From contig NZ_PCOQ01000001.1 in NCBI RefSeq assembly GCF_002975275.1, positions 248,001 through 312,000 on the forward strand: a stretch of DNA of 64,000 bases. Direction: 5' to 3'. Source of the stretch: Achromobacter sp. MYb9. Its GTDB lineage: Bacteria > Pseudomonadota > Gammaproteobacteria > Burkholderiales > Burkholderiaceae_B. The notes under the pieces were generated by a model. That model ran no database searches. It was not told where the DNA came from and saw only the letters and a program-made list of their open reading frames with translations. This document shows positions 26,546-35,532 of this stretch, one piece after another (the stretch's first letter is position 1; the number at the start of each line of letters is the position of its first letter). Made by a program: the position numbers and the translations under genes.

Positions 26546-27325
26546 TCAATTCAGACTATTGCGGTAGTGGTATCGATCGGTCAAGTACAACCCCCGGCGA
26601 ATTTCCATGGGGCGGTCACCATAGGTGTACGACACCCGATCCACCTGCAACAACGGCGTGCCGGCGGGAACATTAAGCAGCGGACAGACTTCGGCTGGCG
26701 CGATCACCGCGCGCAGCTTTTCGTCCGCGCGCACCATGCTCACGCCGAACTCGGATTCGAACAGACCATAGAGCGGCGCCTTGTTGGCAGTCAGCAGCTC
26801 GAGGGTCAGTCCACGGAAAATGGTGCCAGGCAGCCAGATATCGTCCACGACGGTCGGCGTCTGCCCCATGGACAGCAGGCGGCGGATCATGACGACCGTT
26901 TCGCCCGCCCGAAGGTCCAGGGCGCGCGCGATCTCGGCGGGCGCCCTCAGGCGCCGGCATTCCAGGATGCGGCTTTCGGCACGGCCGGGCTCGCCTTCTT
27001 CGTCGGCGGCCAGGCGCAGGAAACGGTAGCGGACGCGGGCTTCGTGATGGGTGGCGACAAAGGTGCCCTTGCCCTGGCGGCGCAGCAGCATGTGCTCGGC
27101 CGCGAGCTCATCGACCGCCTTGCGCACCGTGCCCTGGCTCACCTGGAAACGGGCGGCCAGATCGATTTCGCTGGGGATGAGTTCACCGGGCTTCCATTCG
27201 CCGCGCTCAAGGCTTTGAACGAGCAGATCCTTGATCTGGCGGTAGAGCGGACTGAAAGCGGCTCCCTCGCCCGTTGAACGGGCGGCGCGAGTGCGTAAGG
27301 AGGTTTCGGGCCGAGGCTCTGCCAT
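26546..27325 (-). CDS. GntR-family regulator with UTRA domain
   Basis: A 259-aa HutC-type regulator: N-terminal winged helix (PLYRQIKDLLVQSLERGEWKPGELIPSEIDLAARFQVSQGTVRKAVDEL, about residues 25-75), then a UTRA small-molecule domain to the end. The start at 27325 (MAEPRPETSLR) was chosen because AAGAAG precedes it; in-frame starts at 27346, 27352 and 27442 are less likely. It stands between the sdh operon (same strand, 121 bp) and divergent mdh, with a perfect palindrome near the mdh promoter. That context suggests control of TCA-cycle genes. The ligand is unknown. Confidence 0.88.
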   Translation of the reverse strand: MAEPRPETSLRTRAARSTGEGAAFSPLYRQIKDLLVQSLERGEWKPGELIPSEIDLAARFQVSQGTVRKAVDELAAEHMLLRRQGKGTFVATHHEARVRYRFLRLAADEEGEPGRAESRILECRRLRAPAEIARALDLRAGETVVMIRRLLSMGQTPTVVDDIWLPGTIFRGLTLELLTANKAPLYGLFESEFGVSMVRADEKLRAVIAPAEVCPLLNVPAGTPLLQVDRVSYTYGDRPMEIRRGLYLTDRYHYRNSLN

Positions 27326-27490
27326 GGATCTTCTTGAAAGTGTCATGTTCATCCGGATGATGGGAAGGCAGCTCAAAAACAGGGTGCAGACCCACATCCA
27401 AAATGCGCCCGCAAAGGCACAGCGGACTGTGCTGCAACGCATTCGAATAAACGCTCTATTGTGGCATATCGGGCGGGAAGCTGTCCAACG

Positions 27491-27509
27491 TCTTATGTCT
27501 TATATAAGA
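27491..27509. promoter_or_regulatory. Candidate GntR operator between the GntR gene and mdh
   Basis: TCTTATGTCTTATATAAGA holds the perfect 12-bp palindrome TCTTATATAAGA (27498-27509) preceded by a direct extra half-site TCTTAT (27491-27496). It ends 11 bp upstream of the mdh -35. Confidence 0.6.
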
Positions 27510-27520
27510 TAGAAGAGCGT

Positions 27521-27549
27521 TTGACGCACCCGTAAAATCGATCTAGGAT
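27521..27549 (+). promoter_or_regulatory. Sigma-70 promoter of mdh
   Basis: TTGACG (27521-27526), 17-bp spacer, TAGGAT (27544-27549). The predicted leader is about 105 nt and the ATG at 27661 is preceded by CGGAGAAC. Confidence 0.65.
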
Positions 27550-27660
27550 TCACGGCTGTCAGGGGCCCGCGCAGGCTTGCCCGCACGCGCCGTTTTGGCC
27601 CCCTCAACGATTACACTGATTGGTGAGATTTTTCTCGCCAAACCATTACGGAGAACGTCC

Positions 27661-28650
27661 ATGTCCAAGCCTGCCTTGCGTGTCGCCGTCACCGGCGCCG
27701 CCGGCCAAATCGGTTACGCACTGCTATTCCGCATCGCCTCCGGCGAAATGCTGGGTAAAGATCAACCCGTCATCCTGCAACTGCTGGAAATCCCCGACGA
27801 GAAAGCGCAAAAGGCCCTGAAGGGCGTCATCATGGAATTGGATGACTGCGCCTTCCCGCTGCTTCAGGAAGTGACCGCCCACAGCGACCCGCGCACCGCC
27901 TTCAAGGACGCCGACGTGGCCCTGCTGGTCGGCGCCCGTCCGCGCGGCCCCGGCATGGAACGCAAGGACCTGCTGTCCGTCAACGCCCAGATCTTCACGG
28001 CGCAGGGCAAGGCCCTGAACGACGTGGCCAGCCGCAACGTCAAGGTCCTGGTCGTCGGCAACCCCGCCAACACCAACGCCTACATCGCCATGAAGTCGGC
28101 CCCGGACCTGCCGGCCAAGAACTTCACCGCCATGCTGCGCCTGGACCACAACCGCGCGCTGTCGCAGTTGTCGGCCAAGTCGGGCAAGCCGGTTGCCGAT
28201 ATCGAAAACCTGATCGTCTGGGGCAACCACTCGCCCACGATGTATCCCGACTTCCGTTTCGCCACCGTCGGCGGCGAGTCGCTGACCAAGCTCATCAACG
28301 ATGACGCCTGGAACCGCGACACGTTCATCCCGACCGTCGGCAAGCGCGGCGCCGCCATCATCGAAGCCCGTGGCCTGTCCTCGGCCGCTTCGGCCGCCAA
28401 CGCCGCCATCGACCACGTCCGCGATTGGGTCCTGGGCAGCAACGGCAAGTGGGTCACGATGGGCATCCCGTCGGACGGCTCCTACGGCATCCCGGAAGGC
28501 ATCATCTACGGCGTGCCGGTCACGACCGAAAATGGCGAATACAAGCGCGTCGAAGGCCTGGAAATCGACGCCTTCTCGCGTGAGCGCCTGGACTTCACGC
28601 TGAAAGAGCTCCTGGAAGAGCGCGACGGCGTCAAGGACCTGCTGAAGTAA
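27661..28650 (+). CDS. mdh: Malate dehydrogenase
   Basis: A 329-aa NAD-dependent malate dehydrogenase of the cytosolic-type group used by many betaproteobacteria. The Rossmann motif is [25 protein letters not shown], substrate arginines lie in [15 protein letters not shown], and the catalytic His in [12 protein letters not shown]. It is divergent from the GntR regulator and is followed by a hairpin, so it is probably monocistronic. Confidence 0.96.
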   Translation: MSKPALRVAVTGAAGQIGYALLFRIASGEMLGKDQPVILQLLEIPDEKAQKALKGVIMELDDCAFPLLQEVTAHSDPRTAFKDADVALLVGARPRGPGMERKDLLSVNAQIFTAQGKALNDVASRNVKVLVVGNPANTNAYIAMKSAPDLPAKNFTAMLRLDHNRALSQLSAKSGKPVADIENLIVWGNHSPTMYPDFRFATVGGESLTKLINDDAWNRDTFIPTVGKRGAAIIEARGLSSAASAANAAIDHVRDWVLGSNGKWVTMGIPSDGSYGIPEGIIYGVPVTTENGEYKRVEGLEIDAFSRERLDFTLKELLEERDGVKDLLK

Positions 28651-28666
28651 GCAGCGTTTGAATGAA

Positions 28667-28696
28667 GAATTGGGCCCGTTGATGCGGGCCCAATTC
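28667..28696. terminator. Perfect 12-bp hairpin after mdh
   Basis: GAATTGGGCCCG (28667-28678), loop TTGATG, CGGGCCCAATTC (28685-28696), 17 bp after the stop. No T-run follows, so termination efficiency is uncertain. Confidence 0.6.
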
Positions 28697-28726
28697 CTAA
28701 GCAGGACCGGAACACCAGACCGGCGC

Positions 28727-28783
28727 ATAAACCTGTCCCTTCGCCCCGCTGCCTGCGATTGTCGCGGAGGGGACAGATTTATA
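28727..28783. repeat. REP-like inverted repeat upstream of prpB
   Basis: ATAAACCTGTCCCT (from 28727) pairs with AGGGGACAGATTTAT (to about 28782) as an imperfect inverted repeat around a ~25-bp GC-rich centre. TAAATCTGTCCCC-type arms recur in many proteobacterial genomes as REP-like intergenic elements; membership here is inferred from the arm sequence. Confidence 0.5.
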
Positions 28784-28837
28784 TTCCGGACCCGCGATAA
28801 GGTCGTGGGCTAGCCATAAGAAAGAACGGAGACCTCC

Positions 28838-29728
28838 ATGTCCAGACCCGAATCGCCCGGCGCCCTCTTCCGCCGCGCCCTCGCCGAAGAAAGCCCGCTG
28901 CAGATCATTGGCGCCATCAACGCAAACCACGCCTTGCTGGCCAAGCGCGCCGGCTACCGCGCCATCTACCTGTCCGGCGGCGGCGTGGCGGCCGGATCGC
29001 TGGGCTTGCCCGACCTGGGCATCAACACCATGGACGACGTGCTGACCGACGTGCGCCGCATCACCGACGTGTGCGACGTGCCGCTGGTGGTGGATATCGA
29101 CACCGGCTTTGGTCCGTCGGCGTTCAACATCGCCCGCACCGTCAAGAGCCTGATCAAGTTCGGCGCGGCGGCGTGCCACATCGAAGACCAGGTCGGCGCC
29201 AAGCGCTGCGGCCACCGCCCCGGCAAGGAAATCGTCACGACCGAAGAAATGGCCGATCGCGTCAAGGCGGCCGCCGACGCCCGCACCGACAGCGACTTCT
29301 ACCTGATCGCCCGCACCGACGCCATCGCGTCGCATGGCGTGGACGCCGCGATCGAACGCGCGTTGGCCTGCGTGGAAGCCGGCGCCGACGCGATCTTCGC
29401 TGAAGCCGCTTATGACCTGCCCACCTACGACCGCTTCGTCAAGGCCGTCAAGGTGCCGGTCCTGGCCAACATCACCGAATTCGGCAAGACACCGCTGTTC
29501 ACCGTCGAAGAACTGAAAAGCGTGGGCGTGGGCATGGTGCTCTATCCGCTGTCCGCCTTCCGCGCCATGAACAAGGCCGCCGAAGCCGTCTACACCGCCA
29601 TCCGCCGCGACGGCCACCAGAAAAACGTGGTGGACCTGATGCAAACGCGCGAAGAGCTGTACGACCGCATCGGCTACCACGAATTCGAATCCAGACTGGA
29701 TGCGCTCTTCCAAAAGGGCAAAGCGTAA
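28838..29728 (+). CDS. prpB: 2-methylisocitrate lyase
   Basis: A 296-aa ICL/PEPM-family enzyme that splits 2-methylisocitrate to pyruvate and succinate, the last step of the methylcitrate cycle. The active-site loop [10 protein letters not shown], the metal-site VVDIDTGFG and [13 protein letters not shown] are all present. CGGAGACC precedes the ATG. First gene of prpBCD, with 94 bp to prpC. No prpR-type activator gene lies next to it. Confidence 0.95.
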   Translation: MSRPESPGALFRRALAEESPLQIIGAINANHALLAKRAGYRAIYLSGGGVAAGSLGLPDLGINTMDDVLTDVRRITDVCDVPLVVDIDTGFGPSAFNIARTVKSLIKFGAAACHIEDQVGAKRCGHRPGKEIVTTEEMADRVKAAADARTDSDFYLIARTDAIASHGVDAAIERALACVEAGADAIFAEAAYDLPTYDRFVKAVKVPVLANITEFGKTPLFTVEELKSVGVGMVLYPLSAFRAMNKAAEAVYTAIRRDGHQKNVVDLMQTREELYDRIGYHEFESRLDALFQKGKA

Positions 29729-29822
29729 GTCCGCAACGCCTTTTGTATCCGGCGCCGCGGCCATCCCGGGGCGCCACGCTTTCCCCCCATATCGTCAATC
29801 GCGAAAGGAAAGGAGTAGAGAC

Positions 29823-31016
29823 ATGAGCACGGCTCCCAAGAAGCAAGAAGCCAAACCGGACGCCAAGCCGGAAGAGAAAGCCGGCTTCAAACCCAAGAAG
29901 TCCGTCGCCCTGTCGGGCGTGGTCGCAGGCAATACCGCGCTGTGCACCGTGGGCCGCAGCGGCAACGACCTGCACTACCGTGGCTATGACATCCTGGACA
30001 TCGCGCACACCAGCGAGTTCGAGGAAATCGCCCACCTGCTGGTCCACGGCAAGCTGCCCAACAAGGCCGAACTGGCCGCGTACAAGCAAAAGCTGAAGAG
30101 CCTGCGCGGCCTGCCGGCGCAACTGCAAGTGGCGCTGGAAGCGTTGCCCGCGTCGAGCCACCCGATGGACGTGATGCGCACCGCCGTGTCCGTGCTGGGC
30201 TGCGTGCTGCCCGAGAAAGACGACCACAACACCCCGGGCGCGCGCGACATCGCCGACCGCCTGATGGCCAACCTGGGTTCGGCCCTGCTGTATTGGTACC
30301 ACTACAGCCACAACGGCCACATGATCGACGTGCAGACGGACGATGACAGCATCGGCGGCCACTTCCTGCACCTGCTGCACGGCGAAAAGCCCAGCGACGA
30401 ATGGGTCAAGGCGATGCACATCTCCCTGAACCTGTACGCCGAACACGAATTCAACGCATCCACGTTCACCGCGCGCGTCATCGCCGGCACCGGTTCGGAC
30501 ATGTTCTCGTCCATCGCCGGCGCCATCGGCGCGCTGCGCGGCCCCAAGCATGGCGGCGCCAATGAAGTAGCGTTCGACGTGCAGAAGCGGTATGAAACGC
30601 CGGACGAGGCCGAAGCCGACATCCGCCGCCGCGTCGAGGCCAAGGAAGTTATCATCGGCTTTGGTCACCCCGTCTACACCGTGTCCGACCCGCGCAACAA
30701 GGTCATCAAGGACGTGGCCAAGAAACTGTCCAAAAAGGCCGGCAGCACCAAGATGTTCGACATCGCCGAACGCCTTGAGACGGTCATGTGGGACATCAAG
30801 AAGATGTTCCCCAACCTGGACTGGTTCTCGGCCGTCAGCTACCACATGATGGGCGTGCCCACCGCCATGTTCACCCCGCTGTTCGTCATTGCGCGCACCG
30901 CAGGCTGGTCGGCTCACATCATCGAGCAGCGCATCGACAACAAGATCATCCGCCCCACCGCCAACTACGTGGGCCCGGAAGATCAGAAGTTCGTGCCGCT
31001 GGACAAGCGCAAGTAG
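29823..31016 (+). CDS. prpC: 2-methylcitrate synthase with charged N-terminal extension
   Basis: A 397-aa citrate-synthase-family enzyme that condenses propionyl-CoA with oxaloacetate. [20 protein letters not shown] and [15 protein letters not shown] are the catalytic motifs; HPVY in place of the HRVY of gltA is typical of PrpC. AGGAAAGGAG precedes the ATG at 29823. The first ~27 residues ([21 protein letters not shown]...) are a Lys/Pro/Glu-rich tail that most PrpC proteins of ~370-390 aa lack. Confidence 0.94.
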   Translation: MSTAPKKQEAKPDAKPEEKAGFKPKKSVALSGVVAGNTALCTVGRSGNDLHYRGYDILDIAHTSEFEEIAHLLVHGKLPNKAELAAYKQKLKSLRGLPAQLQVALEALPASSHPMDVMRTAVSVLGCVLPEKDDHNTPGARDIADRLMANLGSALLYWYHYSHNGHMIDVQTDDDSIGGHFLHLLHGEKPSDEWVKAMHISLNLYAEHEFNASTFTARVIAGTGSDMFSSIAGAIGALRGPKHGGANEVAFDVQKRYETPDEAEADIRRRVEAKEVIIGFGHPVYTVSDPRNKVIKDVAKKLSKKAGSTKMFDIAERLETVMWDIKKMFPNLDWFSAVSYHMMGVPTAMFTPLFVIARTAGWSAHIIEQRIDNKIIRPTANYVGPEDQKFVPLDKRK

Positions 31017-31088
31017 GCCCGGCGCAAGCCAGACGAGAGCAAGGGCGCAGCATGGCTACCTGTATTCACTCCATGAAGAGGTACCGCT

Positions 31089-32540
31089 ATGTCTGCCCCA
31101 ATCTCCAACGTACGTCCCGAGCCCGACCAGGTGTTGGTCGATATCGCGGACTACGTTCTGAACTACGACATCAAGAGCAGCCTGGCGTATGAAACCGCCC
31201 GCAACTGCCTGATCGACACGCTGGGCTGCGGCCTGGAAGCGCTGGAGTACCCGGCGTGCAAGAAATTGCTGGGTCCGGTCGTGCCGGGCACGGTGGTGCC
31301 CCACGGCGCCAAGGTGCCCGGCACGTCGTTCCAGCTGGACCCGGTGCAGGCCGCGTTCAACATCGGTACCCTCATCCGCTGGCTGGATTTCAACGACACG
31401 TGGCTGGCCGCCGAATGGGGCCACCCGTCGGATAATCTGGGCGGCATCCTGGCTACCGCCGACTGGCTGTCCCGCACCGCGGTCGCCGCCGGCAAACCGC
31501 CCCTGACCATGCGCGACGTCCTGACGGGCATGATCAAGGCGCACGAGATCCAGGGCTGCATCGCGCTGGAAAACTCCTTCAACCGGGTCGGACTGGACCA
31601 CGTCGTGCTGGTCAAGGTGGCGTCCACCGCCGTCGTGGCGCAGATGCTGGGACTGGACCGCGATGAAGTGATCAACGCCGTGTCACTGGCCTGGGTCGAC
31701 GGCCAAAGCCTGCGCACCTACCGCCACGCGCCCAATACCGGCAGCCGCAAAAGCTGGGCCGCCGGCGACGCCACCAGCCGCGCCGTGCGCCTGGCGCTGA
31801 TCGCCAAAACCGGCGAAATGGGCTATCCGTCGGTGCTGACCGCCAAGACCTGGGGCTTTTACGATGTGCTCTTCAAGGGGCAGCCGTTCAGGTTCCAACG
31901 GCCCTATGGCAGCTACGTGATAGAGAACGTGCTGTTCAAGATCTCGTTTCCTGCCGAATTCCATTCGCAGACCGCCGTGGAATGCGCCATGCAGATCCAC
32001 GACCGCCTGCGCGCCGAAGGCAAGCGCGCGGAAGACATCAAGGCCATCACGATCCGCACGCACGAGGCCTGCATCCGCATCATCGACAAGAAAGGCCCGC
32101 TGAACAATCCCGCCGACCGCGACCACTGCATCCAGTACATGGTGGCGGTGCCCGTGCTGTTCGGCCGCCTGACGGCCGCCGACTACGAAGACGAGGTCGC
32201 CCGCGATCCGCGCATCGACGCGTTGCGCGACAAGATCGTCTGCGTGGAGGACCCGGCCTATACCCGCGACTACCACGATCCCGACAAGCGCTCGATCGCC
32301 AACGCGCTGACGGTCGAGTTCACCGACGGCTCGCGGTTTGAAGAGATCGTCTGCGAATACCCCATCGGCCACAAGCGCCGCCGGCAAGACGGCATTCCGC
32401 TCCTGGAAGCCAAGTTCCGGACCAACCTGGCGCGCATGTTCCCGGCCCGGCAGCAGCGCCGCATCCTGGATGTATCGCTGGACCAGCAGGCGCTGGAGGC
32501 CATGCCGGTACACGAATACGTGGACCTGTACGTCATCTGA
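31089..32540 (+). CDS. prpD: 2-methylcitrate dehydratase (MmgE/PrpD family)
   Basis: A 483-aa PrpD that dehydrates 2-methylcitrate towards 2-methyl-cis-aconitate, a cofactor-free enzyme. [40 protein letters not shown] and [21 protein letters not shown] are family motifs. GAAGAGG precedes the ATG. Third gene of prpBCD, 72 bp after prpC. AcnD/PrpF are absent, as expected for a PrpD-type pathway. Confidence 0.95.
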   Translation: MSAPISNVRPEPDQVLVDIADYVLNYDIKSSLAYETARNCLIDTLGCGLEALEYPACKKLLGPVVPGTVVPHGAKVPGTSFQLDPVQAAFNIGTLIRWLDFNDTWLAAEWGHPSDNLGGILATADWLSRTAVAAGKPPLTMRDVLTGMIKAHEIQGCIALENSFNRVGLDHVVLVKVASTAVVAQMLGLDRDEVINAVSLAWVDGQSLRTYRHAPNTGSRKSWAAGDATSRAVRLALIAKTGEMGYPSVLTAKTWGFYDVLFKGQPFRFQRPYGSYVIENVLFKISFPAEFHSQTAVECAMQIHDRLRAEGKRAEDIKAITIRTHEACIRIIDKKGPLNNPADRDHCIQYMVAVPVLFGRLTAADYEDEVARDPRIDALRDKIVCVEDPAYTRDYHDPDKRSIANALTVEFTDGSRFEEIVCEYPIGHKRRRQDGIPLLEAKFRTNLARMFPARQQRRILDVSLDQQALEAMPVHEYVDLYVI

Positions 32541-32615
32541 GTTCACGCGCCGGCCAACCGGAAGCTCGCTGCGGCGCCGGCCTTACAATGCGGCTTTCCT
32601 CGATCGGATCGCGCC

Positions 32616-33044
32616 ATGGCCATGCTCTGGGTCAAGACCTTCCATATTGTCTTTATCGCTTCCTGGTTTGCCGGATTGTTCTACCTGCCGCGCATTTTCG
32701 TGAATCTGGCGCAGCAGACGGACGCCTCCGTACAGGCCACGCTGCTGGGCATGGCGCGCCGGCTGTACCGCTTCACCACCATCCTTGCCGTGGTCGCCAT
32801 CGTGTTCGGCATGTGGCTGTACCTGGGCTATCGCATCGGCGTGGGCCCCGGCAATGGCTGGATGCACGCCAAACTCTTTTTCGTCCTGCTCGTCATCGGC
32901 TACCATCACGCCTGTGGCTTGATGCTGCGTAAATTCGAACTGGGCAAAAATACCCGTTCGCACAAGTTCTATCGCTGGTTCAACGAAGTTCCCGTCTTGC
33001 TGCTCTTGGTGGTGGTGGCGCTGGTCGTCGTCAAACCCTTCTGA
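32616..33044 (+). CDS. hemJ: HemJ-like protoporphyrinogen oxidase
   Basis: A 142-aa membrane protein with four helices, of the HemJ/UPF0093 family, which converts protoporphyrinogen IX to protoporphyrin IX in many bacteria lacking HemG/HemY. KTFHIVFIASWFAGLFYLPRIFV at the N-terminus with a conserved His, and the C-terminal KFYRWFNEVPVLLLLVVV, are strong signatures. Lone gene 75 bp after prpD. Confidence 0.88.
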   Translation: MAMLWVKTFHIVFIASWFAGLFYLPRIFVNLAQQTDASVQATLLGMARRLYRFTTILAVVAIVFGMWLYLGYRIGVGPGNGWMHAKLFFVLLVIGYHHACGLMLRKFELGKNTRSHKFYRWFNEVPVLLLLVVVALVVVKPF

Positions 33045-33078
33045 TTCCCCCTACCTTTGCACATTCGCCAGGATTCGT

Positions 33079-34962
33079 ATGTCCTCTGATGAACACGACC
33101 GTCCGCGCAAGACGCTGACGATCAAGAAAACGGCGCGCGACGCCCACGCCGAAGAAGCGCCCAAGCGCACCCGCACGGGCGCCCGCGCCCGGCTGGTTGC
33201 CCAGATTGAGCGCACCCGCGAAAACGTCGAGCGCCAGAAAGACCCTGAAGGCTACCAGCGCCGCCAGGAAGAAGAGGCCCGCTACGCCCGCAAACCGGCC
33301 GCGGGCGGCCGCGGCGCCGCTCCCCGCGGGCAGGCGCCGCGCGGTGGCCAATCCGATCGCGGTCAATATGATCGCGGCGCGCCTGGCCGTTCGTCGGAAC
33401 GCAGCGCGCCCAGCCGGAGTTCGTCTGAGCGCGGTGCATCCAGCCGCGGCTCGTCTGATCGCGCACCGTCCGATCGCGCGTCGTCTGGCCGCGTCCCCGC
33501 AGCCCGCAGCCGTTCCGACGACACGCGCCGCGACGCGGGCGCAAGCGCCAGTTCGCGCCCGCCGCGTCCGCAGCAGCGCGCGCCGCGCCTGCGCGACGAC
33601 CAATACATCGCCCCCGCCACGCCGGCGGGACGCTTCTACGATCCGTTTGAAGACGACGGTCCCGCGCCGGAGTACGCCGCCGAGACCGACCACGGACACG
33701 TGCCGGATCAAGGCCAGGACGCGCAGCCGGACTTCGCCGAAGCGCGCGACGATTCCCGCGACCGCGCCCCGACGGTCGAGACCCGCAGCCGCCGCCCGCG
33801 CGAACCTCGCCAGGCGGAAGTGTTCACGATATTCGCCCCCTGCCCGCAAGGCCTGGAAGAGGCCCTGACGGCGGAAATGCAGGCGCTGGGCTACGAAGAC
33901 GCCAAGGCGGGCCGCGCCGGCTGCTCGTTCACGGCCGATTGGGCCGGCGTGCAGCGCGCCAACCTGTATTCGCGCCTGGCCACCCGCATCCTGGTGCAGG
34001 TCGCGCACGCCGAGATCTCGCACGAAGACGACATCCTGGACCTGGCCCGCGACACCCCCTGGGAACGCTGGTTCGGCGCCGAGCAAACGCTGCGCGTGGA
34101 CACCTCGGCCATCAAGAGCCCGGTGCAAAGCCTGCAGTACTGCAATCTGCGCGCCAAGGACGGCATTTGCGACCGCCTGCGCGAACTGGAAGGCGAACGC
34201 CCCAGCATCGACACGGTGCGGCCGGATGCGCGCGTCCACCTGTTCCTGACGGGCCACACCGCCACCCTGTATCTGGACACTTCGGGCGAATCACTGTTCA
34301 AGCGCGGTTGGCGCCTGGACAAGGGCGAAGCCCCGTTGCGCGAAAACCTGGCGGCCGGCATGCTGGCCCTGGCGGGTTGGGACCCGGCGGCGCCGCTGCT
34401 GGACCCGTTCTGCGGGTCGGGCACCATCCTGATCGAAGCCGCCTGGATCGCGTTGGGCGTGCCCCCGGGCATTTCGCGCCCGTTCGGCTTCGAGCGCCTG
34501 CGCGACCATGACGCCTATCGCTGGCGCGACCTGAAGGACGATGCCCGCTCACGCATCCTGCCGCAGCTGGAGGCGCCCCTGGTTGGTTACGACCTGGACC
34601 CGCAAGCCATTGAATTCGCCCAGAACAACGCCGAACGCGCCTGGCTGACGGCCGATTCCATCCGCTTTGAAATCGGCGATGCCCGCGAGATCGCGGCGCC
34701 CGCCGACCACGGCTGGATCGTCACCAACCCGCCTTATGGCGAGCGCATGCTGACCGAACCGGACGCGGACCTGTGGCGCGATTGGGCCAGTTGCCTGAAG
34801 CGCAATTTCGCCGGCTGGCAATTGCATGTCATCACCAGCGACCTGACGCTGCCCAACCAGATGCGCTTGAAGCCCAAGCGCCGCGTGCCGCTGCATAACG
34901 GCGCGCTGGACTGCCGCCTGTTCGGCTTCGAACTGGTCGCTGCGGGCTACCGCGACGCTTGA
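33079..34962 (+). CDS. THUMP-domain class I RNA methyltransferase with long disordered N-terminus
   Basis: A 627-aa protein. Residues ~245-627 form the RlmL/YcbY N-half type: a THUMP RNA-binding domain beginning VFTIFAPCPQGLEEALTAEM, then a Rossmann methyltransferase (DPFCGSGTILIEAAW for SAM binding, NPPYGERM at 550-556 for catalysis of base N2-methylation). The likely product is m2G in 23S rRNA, as RlmL makes at G2445. Residues 1-~240 are low-complexity Arg/Ser/Asp/Gly repeats (QSDRGQYDRGAPGRSSER and similar), probably an unstructured RNA-binding tail. AGGA precedes the ATG. Confidence 0.88.
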   Translation: MSSDEHDRPRKTLTIKKTARDAHAEEAPKRTRTGARARLVAQIERTRENVERQKDPEGYQRRQEEEARYARKPAAGGRGAAPRGQAPRGGQSDRGQYDRGAPGRSSERSAPSRSSSERGASSRGSSDRAPSDRASSGRVPAARSRSDDTRRDAGASASSRPPRPQQRAPRLRDDQYIAPATPAGRFYDPFEDDGPAPEYAAETDHGHVPDQGQDAQPDFAEARDDSRDRAPTVETRSRRPREPRQAEVFTIFAPCPQGLEEALTAEMQALGYEDAKAGRAGCSFTADWAGVQRANLYSRLATRILVQVAHAEISHEDDILDLARDTPWERWFGAEQTLRVDTSAIKSPVQSLQYCNLRAKDGICDRLRELEGERPSIDTVRPDARVHLFLTGHTATLYLDTSGESLFKRGWRLDKGEAPLRENLAAGMLALAGWDPAAPLLDPFCGSGTILIEAAWIALGVPPGISRPFGFERLRDHDAYRWRDLKDDARSRILPQLEAPLVGYDLDPQAIEFAQNNAERAWLTADSIRFEIGDAREIAAPADHGWIVTNPPYGERMLTEPDADLWRDWASCLKRNFAGWQLHVITSDLTLPNQMRLKPKRRVPLHNGALDCRLFGFELVAAGYRDA

Positions 34963-35143
34963 TCGCGCGACGCCCAGGGCGGCTGTCCTGCCCTGGGCGT
35001 CAACCCCATTTTCCGCACGAAAGCGCGTTGTAAAAGCGCCGCAATATGGTGCGCGTATCTTTGCTTATGGTGCCCCGCCGCGCGGTTTTGGGGCATTATC
35101 AGCACCAGGGTGTTGCCAAGTTGCACCTGCTTGCACCTTCCCC

Positions 35144-35185
35144 TTGCACAGTTTCAGGGTAAACCCTATAATTCGGGTTATCCCT
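35144..35185 (+). promoter_or_regulatory. Strong promoter overlapped by an inverted repeat, ahead of a 62-aa gene
   Basis: TTGCAC (35144-35149), 17-bp spacer, TATAAT (35167-35172), the best promoter in the window. The -10 sits in the 8-bp centre of a dyad: AGGGTAAACCC (35156-35166) and GGGTTATCCCT (35175-35185), arms complementary at 9 of 11 positions. A protein bound there would block transcription. Confidence 0.7.
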
Positions 35186-35221
35186 AGTAGCAAACAACTG
35201 TGCAAGCCCGTGGAGGCTATT

Positions 35222-35410
35222 GTGATCAACCCGAACAACACCATCCGCCTGACCGACGAACTCGAGCGCCAACTGATGCTCCAGGCTATTGAAGAACAAT
35301 TCCGTCCGCATCCGATGCGGGCGTTGGCCGCCGGCCTGCGTAAGCTGGCCCACGGCGTGAAGGCCCTGGCTGGCAAGACGAGCGCCAAGAACGCGCACTC
35401 AGCAGCCTAA
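35222..35410 (+). CDS. Small protein of unknown function
   Basis: A 62-aa open frame with a GTG start (VINPNNTIRLTDELERQ...) preceded by GTGGAGGC at good spacing, and ending KNAHSAA. It is basic and mostly helical by composition, with no membrane segment or recognised domain. A near-consensus promoter lies about 50 bp upstream and three hairpins follow it, so it is expressed as its own ~340-nt transcript. Alternatively the transcript could act as an RNA; codon use and the ribosome site favour a protein. Confidence 0.6.
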   Translation: MINPNNTIRLTDELERQLMLQAIEEQFRPHPMRALAAGLRKLAHGVKALAGKTSAKNAHSAA

Positions 35411-35420
35411 AGACAGGCCT

Positions 35421-35509
35421 GGGCCTTAAGCGCTAAGGCCCGAAAGATTTTCCCCTTGGGGGCTGCATAGCCCCTTTTATAGACCCGCCCTTACCGGCGG
35501 GTTTTTTTT
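35421..35509 (+). terminator. Three tandem hairpins ending in a strong terminator
   Basis: GGGCCTT...AAGGCCC (35421-35441), GGGGCT-GCAT-AGCCCC-TTTT (35459-35478) and CCCGCC-CTTACC-GGCGGG-T8 (35484-35509). The last is a clear Rho-independent terminator for the small gene; the second has its own short T-run. Confidence 0.8.
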
Positions 35510-35532
35510 CGTCGGGCCTTTCCTCCCTGGGA

